A stretch of DNA of 64,000 nucleotides from Prunus persica (lineage: Eukaryota > Streptophyta > Magnoliopsida > Rosales > Rosaceae). The position numbers were made by a program, and so were the translations under genes. The notes under the pieces are model-generated. The model did not search any database, was not told the origin of the DNA, and saw nothing but the letters and a program-made list of their open reading frames with translations. Where the stretch lies: NCBI RefSeq assembly GCF_000346465.2, contig NC_034015.1:21824462-21888461 (forward strand). The letters are read 5' to 3'. Shown in pieces: positions 55,488 to 64,000 of the stretch. The stretch's first letter is position 1; the number at the start of each line of letters is the position of its first letter.

Positions 55488-55886
55488 CTATAACATAAAG
55501 AAAGAAAGGAGGGATAATGAAGAAAGAAAACAAGCGACAGGAAGAGAAGGTGTCATCTGAGTTGGAATGGCGGATGATTTTTTGACACGAGGAACCTTTG
55601 GAACGCTACGGGTTATTTTCATGTGAACCCCAAGCTTAAGCTTCCGAGTTGTGTGAAGCAAAGTACTGACATGGTAATTTGCAGCTGGCAGTGGTGGCTG
55701 CTGCTGCTGCTTCTGCATTTGCTGCTCCCCAACAACCATCACCCTAGTAATAGTACTAGTAGTTGTTGTACCACCTCCACTTCCATCTCCATGGGCTGAA
55801 CTTGGAAGCGATTGACAGAATATTAGAAGAAGAAGAAGAAGGAGCGAGAGACTGAGTATGCAGCGTGGTTTCATCTCATTCAACAT
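55488..55886 (-). CDS. Small secreted-type protein with N-terminal signal and C-terminal hydrophobic tail (132 aa)
   Basis: Single exon on the minus strand. The signal peptide is unusually leucine-rich (SLSLLLLLLLIFCQSLPSSA, about residues 12-31). Then a Gly/Thr/Gln-rich low-complexity part (GGGTTTTSTITR, QQMQKQQQQPP), a basic segment with dibasic sites (TRKLKLGVHMKITRS, RVKKSS) and a hydrophobic end (PVACFLSSLSLLSFFML). A second ATG four codons in (MKPRC) is an equally good start. No family recognised. Together with the gene at 53369-53815 it may represent a diverged local pair. Confidence 0.55.
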   Translation of the reverse strand: MLNEMKPRCILSLSLLLLLLLIFCQSLPSSAHGDGSGGGTTTTSTITRVMVVGEQQMQKQQQQPPLPAANYHVSTLLHTTRKLKLGVHMKITRSVPKVPRVKKSSAIPTQMTPSLPVACFLSSLSLLSFFML

Positions 55887-56568
55887 GCCTGCCTTCTTGC
55901 TTTGCCCTGGCCTGCTCTGCTGCTGCTGCTGTTAAGCGTTAAGCAATATGCTAAATAAGTTCTACTACTTCACCAATACTATATAACATATGGATATTAT
56001 AGATTAGACGCCAAAGTTGAACGGGCTGCATGAATAGCTAGGTCACTTCATGTGGGCAAAAGTGTCCAGTGTAATTCAGCCGAAAGCTTGAAATATCTTT
56101 GACAATTAATTAAACAAATGAATTTTAATTGAGTGCGGTTTTGATATAGGAGAAGAAAAGGAAGATGCCACGGAACCATGCCACAAGGAAGGAAAGAATC
56201 CCAGTGAAGAAAAGGACTAGGCGCACAAGCGACAATGAATCATTTCTGTCCACATACCAGTAATCTATATTATCTTCACTTAACCCATCAGTAAATTATG
56301 CGTGACAAATAGGCCCACGGCATCTATTATATAGACAAGAAACGAAAAGAATTAGCATTGTCATTTGTGATATCAGCTAAACATCGCTCTTATCTTCTTT
56401 GAATTGCTGGCTAATAAGATCCTCCTCAACCAAAGACAGTGTTTGTATTTGTATTAAAAAATAGGATTTGGAAACCCAAAAAAGATATGTACAAAAATTC
56501 GGTCAAATCGGAAATCATGATTAGTCTCATACTCAAGAGTATAAGAAAGAAAGAAGAATTGGGGGCAG
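55887..56568. other. Intergenic region
   Basis: No gene seen; begins with a short GCT/TGC repeat (55914-55932) in the leader of the minus-strand small-protein gene. Confidence 0.4.
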
Positions 56569-59500
56569 TCAGTGGTGGAACAACAGGCTATCAAGAATTT
56601 CGCGTTTGAGCTTGTGCAGGGACATATTTAGGCCGACATGCCTTGCCAACTCACCTATGACTCGTTCCATGTATAACACATAGACCCCATTTCTGCTTTC
56701 CAAAACTTGTAATGCCTTGCGTGCGTGAACCATTGATGCTACCCACTCTTCGAAGACCACTGCAATATCACCACCATCATCAAAATTATTTTTCAGGTCA
56801 GTCAATATGCCTATGCTTGATCTAAGACCATCTATCTAGTAAAAGAAAATGTTTTGCAACATGTCTGCAACGTAATCTGCATAGCTGCATTATATTCCTT
56901 ATATTTCTTTGTGCAAAAACGGGTGCTATGCATGCTTATGCTATCTCACAGGGGTTTGTGAAATTCTGTTTGGTTTGGAATGATCTTCAAATTGTTCAAA
57001 TTCAATCTGGCGTGAGACCCAAAAACAAAAACAAAACCAAAAAGATTCTTAAGGCTTGTGAAATGCGTAGCAATTAAGAGAATAACTCACTGGTGTCAAA
57101 ACCTTCATCCTTTGACCATTCTGACAGGTAATCGGATACCAAAAACTCTGTAAGCTGGATCCTGTCATACCAATAAACAGATGAGAGAGGCTAATTTAAA
57201 CTTATTACAAGAAAGTCATATCAGAAACTCATTTCACTGGGAAGAGATCTATGTGGTCACAGTTCAAGATTATTAAAACAAGTTCCCTACACCCTCTGGA
57301 GAAGTGTGGCCAATTAGATTGCATAAAAATTTCATGTGGCTTACCATCAGAAAATATAATTTTCCGCATAAGGCCCCAGCCACTCTATAACTTGGCAATA
57401 ATAATGGCCGGTAGAAGTTAGAACAACCCACTACAAAGATAATGCAGGTTAAAATTATGCAACTGACTCAGTAACCATCCACAATTTTGCAGACTCAATG
57501 GAAGAGAAGTGAAGAGGGTAGGATGCCTTCTTGTCTAGGGAACTAATGAATCTCTAACAGATTTTGGCCACTCAAAAGAAATATCGGGATTATAGATGCT
57601 CGAACTAGGTTTTATACCCAAATTGTTGAGGAATATGAGCATGCTGGATTTAATTAACAGTTCTCATGTTTAAATGTTACTGAAAAGCAAGTTGGGTTTC
57701 AGGCCCTAGTGGATAACAATTTTTACAAAACCAATGAAAAAATTGGAGAGATGATCAGTCATGAATGCATTTTGTAGAATACTTACAGCATGAACATGCA
57801 TTGATGCATGTTTGTAAAAGCATCATCAAATGGATCTGTGAAAAGGAAATTCTCTGCAAGAACAGAGATTCTCTGAGATACTAAGAATAATGCACGCTGA
57901 CCAATGTAGGGCTCACTTCCAAGCTTTCGGATCAAGTGCTGAATGAAAAACTGAGCATCAGGTTCAGAGTGTTTTGATGCTGGAACAAATGATTAGTAAC
58001 ATAATTAGAGAAATGATACATTAACAATCAAAGAAAAAGCGTAAATGTAAGATCATATTATCCTTGAAAAAGGAAATTATAGCCAGCCATAATGCGAAAT
58101 GATTAATGGTGAATGCCATCATAGGGTGACAAAAATATACAATTTGAATAAATTTTAAAATGTGCAGGAATATAATGCTGAAAATATTAACAGAACCCAA
58201 CCACAAACAACATTTACCGTTTCCTTGCAAGGGGCAACACATCCTTCCAACCAAACGCGTGATTAAGCTGCTGATAATTCCTTCTATGAGTTCCGCATTC
58301 ATTGCCACTGATAACAGGTTCTTCAATGAAGCTTCAAGAAATAGACATAATGCATTTAAAAAATTTTATACAAGTAAAGGTGGCAGGGGATGGAAACACT
58401 GCAACAAGTAAAGGTGGCAGGGGATGGAAACACTGCAACCTGGAAAAGGCAAAGAGAAACTTAAGAGATAACAGGGCATTCCCACACTGCCCAAATTATT
58501 ACCCACAATCACTGATGTTCCATGTGGTGATGCTAAACAAACCCAAAATGAAGCTCAATGTATCTTCCAGAATCTACGCAAAAATTTCAGCAATATTCTT
58601 GAGACCTTTATACTTAATTTGTAGTTTGTTTTCCTGCGTTTATAGTCAACCTATTATCTAGATATATCTTTTTATTTTGACTATGGAATAATTAAAAAAA
58701 GTATTTCAGTGAGTCTACTCTATAGATAGCATTAATTTGGAAAATTCTCATAATGTAGATACCATTAAACTCAAATAATCAGAAGGAAGAAATAAAAATT
58801 TTGCTACCTAAAATAAAGTCTGCAGCTTGGTGTGACCAATTTGCCACATTGGTCTCCTCCACCTGAAATTCCAATAGACCAAAGTTAAAATGAAAATGTA
58901 TGATTACATAAACACCGCAATAAGTAACTAAACTGCAAATTAATAAAAGTAAGATGTGGATCTAACAGGAGAACCGGTTTCACAAAGCTCCACAAGAAAA
59001 TCGACTGAGGCCCTAAGTTGCTCCATTTCATCTTCACTGTTTATGTCTGCACTAGAAATTACTAAATGCATCAAACCAGATTATACAAAAGCAAATAAAT
59101 TTCCAAAAAAACCCCTAAATGCTAAGCTCCTAATATTCCCTCACAAAATGGATGAATTATATGCCAGAATAAGGGTATGTATAACATATATTAGGATTAT
59201 TAGCCAGAAAATTAAATTAAAGCCAAATAGGAGTATAATTTGAGTTACACGAGTTGATCATAATTATGTATTCACCTGCAAAATGGCGTCGCTGGGATGA
59301 ACTACTTGTTCTTCTTCTCCTTTCCTTAAAACGTACTGCGATTTTATTTTATTTTTTGAAGAAAAGCAGTTAGAATTAAAGAAGTGCATACATTATGCAG
59401 AGTTGATCAGAATACGAGAAAGAGGATGCGTTGATGAGGACCAACCGTGCCTGAGAAATCTGCGTCGCAAGACATCATTGAATCTGCACTGAGAAGGATC

Positions 59501-59662
59501 TGGAAGCCGCTTATTAGGGCTTAGTTTCCCCAAATTATCAAAGAAATAACACTTGCAAGAAGCGCTTTGCGGGAACAAGTCGCACTGCGAAGCATCTGAA
59601 ACCGAAAAGACAGTACAAGCTTATGCATAAACCTGTAAATTAAGTATTAATCACGCATGAAG

Positions 59663-59721
<59 letters not shown>

Positions 59722-60056
59722 TAAGCTAGGAGGACCTTCGGCTTCGTTGAGATCTTGTCGGAGTCTCAAAAGCTCTTGCTTTCGCTCCTTGGCCTGAAGC
59801 ACAACTCAGTTAATTAGGTTCCCAAAGCAATTTAACAAAAATTGTGATCGAATCGGAAGGTATGTGCGTTGAAAGAGACGAGAGAGACCTTTCGCTTCCA
59901 TCGGAGAGCGTCGGATTGATCAACAGGATGAGGAGGAGGCTGCTTTTGCTGCTTTTGAAGAAGCTTTGATCGGAGAAGAGAAATGGCTACGGCTACCCTC
60001 AGCGACTGCTCCTCCGCCCCTGACTTTGCTGTTCGCTCTTGTTCGCTGCCTGACAT
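56569..60056 (-). CDS. MPS1: MULTIPOLAR SPINDLE 1 / PRD2, meiotic recombination initiation protein
   Basis: Plant protein needed for meiotic double-strand break formation and bipolar meiotic spindles. Ten exons on the minus strand: 59889..60056, 59736..59793, 59446..59595, 59276..59335, 58967..59046, 58808..58862, 58218..58331, 57787..57979, 57091..57161, 56569..56759; 379 residues with all phases consistent. Visible blocks: an N-terminal helix SLRVAVAISLLRSKLLQKQQ, a coiled-coil stretch DALRWKRKAKERKQELLRLR, the Cys-containing DLFPQSASCKCYFFDNLG, LVGRMCCPLQGN, HLIRKLGSEPYIGQRALFLV and FEEWVASMVHARKALQVLES. No catalytic domain is expected. Identification is from recalled family sequence and from its position next to eIFiso4G, as in Arabidopsis; the last exon border is less certain than the rest. 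Confidence 0.82.
58371..58438. repeat. Perfect 34-bp tandem duplication in an MPS1 intron
   Basis: CAAGTAAAGGTGGCAGGGGA and the following 14 bases occur at 58371-58404 and again, without change, at 58405-58438. It lies about 40 bases upstream of the acceptor used by the exon at 58218-58331, so it is recent and probably harmless. Confidence 0.95.
59668..59718. repeat. (AG)n microsatellite in an MPS1 intron
   Basis: About 25 AG units between the exons at 59446..59595 and 59736..59793, ending 18 bases from the 5' splice site side of the intron. Confidence 0.93.
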
Positions 60057-61277
60057 TCTCTCTCACTCGGCCCAATCTCGCGGGAAAATTCGCTCTTATT
60101 TTACTTTCTATTTATTATTTTTTTTAAACCATTTGTTGAAAAGCCATTGTTTTAGTGGGATTACTAAAATGACATTCAAATCCAAACATTTACCGACTAG
60201 GCCCATATTTTTTTTGTATTGTATAGGGCCATGCTTCTTTATGTTTTGTATTTGGATAACTTTACTGCACGTTTACTTACTAGAAATTGAAACGGTCGAA
60301 TCAGAGAACTTTAGAGTAAGGAAGTAAGAGCTATTAGAGTCTAGACTAGTGGAACGTGTCTTGACTTGTAGATCAGCGTTATCGTTTAGACTCTCGTTTA
60401 TATTAAAAAAAGAATAAGTAAGAAATTAGAATCTAATCTACTTAATTCCTAAATTTGACGGATATTTGATTAGATATTGGAAAAAACTTGACCCCTTATG
60501 CTTCTTTACTAGCAATGTTGTTTTGATACTTGGATAATTTCTTTAAACCCTATGTGATTAAACTCCTCAATTTTAAGGAGCTATGCAATGCTATTTTAAT
60601 CAGCTCTATTAGAGATGTCAGGCCTAAAATAAAATATATAAAAATCACCATGTGAGCTCTCCGTGACACTTGTGACATTTAACTTTTTAATTGTTGGGCG
60701 AGCAGGTTCAATGAGATCCAGTTACACAACATATGTCTACGAAAAAATTGAAAAGAAAAAGAAAAATTAGCATTGAAATCCAAACGAAATATGCTTGGAA
60801 CCAATTTCCTTTGACAGTGGAATATAAAGACATGGCATTTATGAGCTGGCCAAGTTTAACAATGAACTAAATTTAATTAGTCAAGAAGAGAAGAAAAAAA
60901 GACGAAACAAAACTAGTCAAGTACAAAACAACTGGATCCTTTGAAGGGACACTCTCCACCTTGAGCAAATTTAAATATAGCACGTGATTAGCCATCCACA
61001 TCTCCAGAGCAAAATCCATGGCATTATGATTTGATTTCTTTCCTCAATAAACACACTACTATGACCTCGGGAAATATACAACTCAAATTAAAAAGAAAAA
61101 AAAAATACCTGTCCTGTCCTTGGCATCTCCACCTTATCACATCTATTGTAATACAAATCACTCACCCAAAAAAGAGAGGGTGCAGGGTAACGGCGTTGCA
61201 AAGAGGTGAAGCACAAGCACATGGAGTTCGCACCCCCACAGAAACTCATGTGTTCATGCGAAGCTGTTCGAGGGTTT
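60057..61277. other. Spacer between MPS1 and eIFiso4G (both minus strand)
   Basis: Left part is the MPS1 promoter, right part the eIFiso4G 3' UTR. No gene or repeat recognised. Confidence 0.45.
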
Positions 61278-64000
61278 CTAAAATAGACTCCGGCAGGCAT
61301 CAATATCAGATGCTTGAGAATCCAACACGCCTTGCCCAGACGGACTAGAACTAACAACCTTCAGTCCTGCCTCTAATATAGCTCTCTGGAAGTAGTCGTC
61401 ATCCACCTCCTTCAGGACCTCTTTCACCACCTTAAAATCCAAGCCTCCAACCAAAATTAATTTCCCTATAACTTCACCAAAGTTACTCGGTGCTTTTGGC
61501 AGATCAATGCCAACATCATTCAGGATAGATGCATACAATAAACATCCACTCCTTATGTCACTAGCTGTAAACACCTTCTTAGAAAACAAATACTCCAGAA
61601 GCTTCACAAGTGATTCAACACAGGGTCGACTTTTCTCTAGTGCAAAGGAGATAGCTTCCTTGACAACCTCAGGGTGGTACGCTGGAGATCTTAGCTCCTC
61701 CACACACAGTAATGCTTCATCTAAGAGTTCAACACTGAAATATTCCTCCAAAAGGGAGACTGTTTTTTTCTTAAGCTCATCCAGTTTCAACTTTGGAGCT
61801 GGAGCTGAAGCTTGTGGCTTTTCAGTAAGTGGTGATATAGATGGAGCAACAACAGGTCTAGCAGACACAGGCGCTTGAGCTACAGGCTCTGCACCAAAAG
61901 CATAGTTGGATGGACGAGCAGGAGGACCACCACTACCCTGCAATAAGGCACTAGGCCTATTACTTGTAAGGCCACCACTACCCTGAGGTAACAGTCTTGT
62001 GTTCGCTGATGTTGATTTTCCAATGAATGGCAACTGGCCACGTCCAGCAGCATCACCTCGTGGCATTGATCGATTCCTAGGGACCTCCCAATCATCATTA
62101 TCTATTCCAGGCATCCCAGGCATCTTCCTTGTTCCTGACATCCCAGGCATTCCAGGCATTCCAGGCATCATACCCCCTAAACCAGTTCGGTTGTTTGGGA
62201 AACCCCCAGGACTGGTATTCCCTTGAGCACCAGTAACGTTGTTACGACCACTTCTGATGCTTGCAGCAGCACCCGGACGCAATCCAAGATTTTTCTCTGC
62301 CTCCGTATGTATTTCAGAAATGGTTTTGGCTTTTACCTGTAACCAAAGTTCAAAATAAGATGATTAATAGTTAAATAACGCCACCTCTTCACATATATTA
62401 CAAGAGTCAAATACTTATGTATTTCAGCATGCCAGTCAAATACATATATTACAACAGCCTACCTCTTCACGTCTGGGAACCCAGTTGTTGGCCCGCAACT
62501 CAATTACATCACGAACCATGAACCTCAACCTTGGAGCCAATTGAGGGTTCGTTGTCAGTTCCTTCAATCGGCTGAAGTACAAATCATTTATACGGCGTGA
62601 TTTTGGGCTCTCGTCAAGCTGCTTACCAATAGTGTTAAAAAAATGACATATGGCCTCCACATTTTCCTCAGCAGGACAAGTTCTGTTATCAGCTCCTAAA
62701 AGTTCCTGTTTCACATAACAAATAACCATGAATAACATATTTAAGAAACGGAGCTCATCAAGAAAGGGCTAGAAAAGAGGGAATACAAGACGAACCGCAA
62801 CAATGTGATGTACAATCTTTTCAGGTACCATCTTCTGCTTCAGAAGCTCTCCAATTAAACGAATGTTTCCCAGTGTACGAATCTTGGCCAATCTTTCTTT
62901 ATCCCTACGCTCCATCTCTTGTTCAGGGGAAGTCATCTGCCTCACTTCTTCCCTCAATTTGTCAGCACCATCAAAAGCCTCCTGGCAATTATTCAAGAGG
63001 ACACGCTTGAAAGTGATTTCTTTTCCATCTGGCTCATCTGAGGGGAACCGGGGAAGCTTTTCATTAAGATCAGAGCACAGAAGAGCATACATGGGGCAAA
63101 ATGTAGGTTCCAGCACAGCCTTATCAAATATCAGTGAAATAACCCCCTGGAATGCAAAGAAAACTGTGAGTACAGTTGGCCACAGTAACAAAACAGAACC
63201 GAAAGAGAACATTAGAAGGGCATATCAATAAAGAAATCAAAATCACCACCTTTAAGATATCAGCTGAAGTAATGCCAGAGTCAATAAGTTGCCCTTTAAG
63301 GAGATCAAACTTCTCTGGGGTCAGCTTGTTCAGTATCCTACATATATAAACATAAAGCAAGTGGGATTAAACACAATGTTCTGAGGACAACTCAGTCTAC
63401 AGGAAAAAAGATAACCAAACCATGGCAACTTGGGAAGCAAAGGACCCCTAGACAGTCTTTATTGGGAGATAATGACACAGAGTTATTTCAGCATCCGTTA
63501 TCATTTTCCGAGTTGCATGTTTTAATCTCACAATCAAACAGATAACAAAAAGGCTTTCAAGGCTCAAGGTTATCCAGGGAGCAAGCAAATAATGAAGATA
63601 TAATACAATATGATGAACTATCATGATATATTACCCCTTCACAGTCTTCAACACACGGTCCTTATCAGATAGGGTACCCCTTCTAGCTGACCATGGCACC
63701 TCAGCTTTGGTTAGAGCAGGAGCAGGCCCTCCCTGAAATAATGAGAAAACAGTGCCATCAGAAATGAAGCACAGTCGACACTGTCCTTGTATGCAAGTAC
63801 AGTAGGTACACATGCAAAACTGAGACAGATGTTAAATGTACAATTTATCACATGATTAATAAAGTAACAATAAAATCATGCCAAAATACATGTATAATTA
63901 CACTGACCATATTTGAAATCCTAAAACCTTACCCCTTGGTTGGAAGAGTTATGTGTCCTTGCAAATTGAGGTTGATTTGCTTCTTGTTGTCTGTAATCAA
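61278..64000 (-). CDS. EIFISO4G1: Eukaryotic translation initiation factor isoform 4G (eIFiso4G), C-terminal part; gene runs off the right edge
   Basis: Scaffold of the plant-specific eIFiso4F cap-binding complex. Visible exons on the minus strand: 63933..64000 (continues outside), 63635..63732, 63250..63337, 62796..63146, 62463..62705 and 61278..62336, all in phase. The MIF4G domain starts at [17 protein letters not shown] and runs through [20 protein letters not shown] and [17 protein letters not shown] to [20 protein letters not shown] Gly/Pro/Met linker with [14 protein letters not shown] repeats follows. The C-terminal MA3 domain ([15 protein letters not shown] to [14 protein letters not shown]) marks the isoform type; there is no W2 domain, as expected for eIFiso4G. 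The N-terminal eIFiso4E-binding site lies outside the window. Confidence 0.95.

Noticed and set aside
57355..57440. Open, splice-like segment in an MPS1 intron
   Set aside because: The exon at 57091..57161 joins directly to 57787..57979 in phase and gives a sensible protein (MFMLIQLTEFLV), leaving no place for it.
61999..62226. Plus-strand open frame opposite eIFiso4G
   Set aside because: Shadow of the repetitive Gly/Pro/Met coding sequence on the other strand.

Overview
The window is nuclear DNA of a flowering plant, almost certainly a eudicot. It has intron-rich genes with GT-AG junctions, plastid and peroxisome targeting signals, AT-rich spacers, GA/CT microsatellites and small plant-type transposons. 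Most proteins are easily recognised from Arabidopsis families; a woody rosid such as a Rosaceae species is my guess, not something the sequence proves. I spliced the genes by hand, and in every gene with stated exons the phases add up to an open frame.

Left part (1-25.1 kb): a cyclic-nucleotide-gated channel of the CNGC5/6/9 group (minus strand, 3' part off the window), then plastid lysophosphatidic acid acyltransferase LPAT1 (-), an 88-residue membrane protein (-), plastid splicing factor APO2 (-), a plastid NiCoT/UreH-like metal transporter (+), phosphatidylinositol synthase PIS (-), an early nodulin-like GPI-anchored protein (+) and peroxisomal hydroxypyruvate reductase HPR1 (+). Middle (25.7-40.6 kb): the ER signal recognition particle receptor alpha subunit (-), a BRS1/SCPL24-type serine carboxypeptidase (+) and a plastid YbaB/STIC2-type protein (-). 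Right part (42.9-64 kb): an unnamed protein with four spaced DLNQ motifs (+), a two-zinc-finger protein (-), an RCI2/PMP3 membrane peptide (+), F-box protein SKIP1 (+), two small secreted-type proteins (-), the meiotic break-formation factor MPS1/PRD2 (-) and eIFiso4G (-, 5' part off the window).

The genes do not form one pathway. What unites them is ancestral gene order: from memory, the set interleaves two Arabidopsis blocks (CNGC9-LPAT1-ENODL12-SR alpha-BRS1-At4g30620-RCI2 on chromosome 4, and eIFiso4G1-MPS1-SKIP1-At5g57910-ENODL10-APO2-CNGC5 on chromosome 5), with a PIS1-HPR1 pair known from chromosome 1. The window looks like a less fractionated version of the ancestral segment.

Mobile and repeat content: a TIR element (3001-4053) with a 287-bp Helitron nested inside it, a shorter MITE with related ends (50604-50929), a 168-bp MITE with perfect 8-bp target duplication eight bases inside a PIS intron, a 346-bp TRIM-like LTR element beside the transporter gene, a seven-copy palindromic minisatellite in the APO2 leader intron, and a 225-bp tandem duplication of unknown nature. 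I saw no tRNA, rRNA, CRISPR or viral coding sequence.
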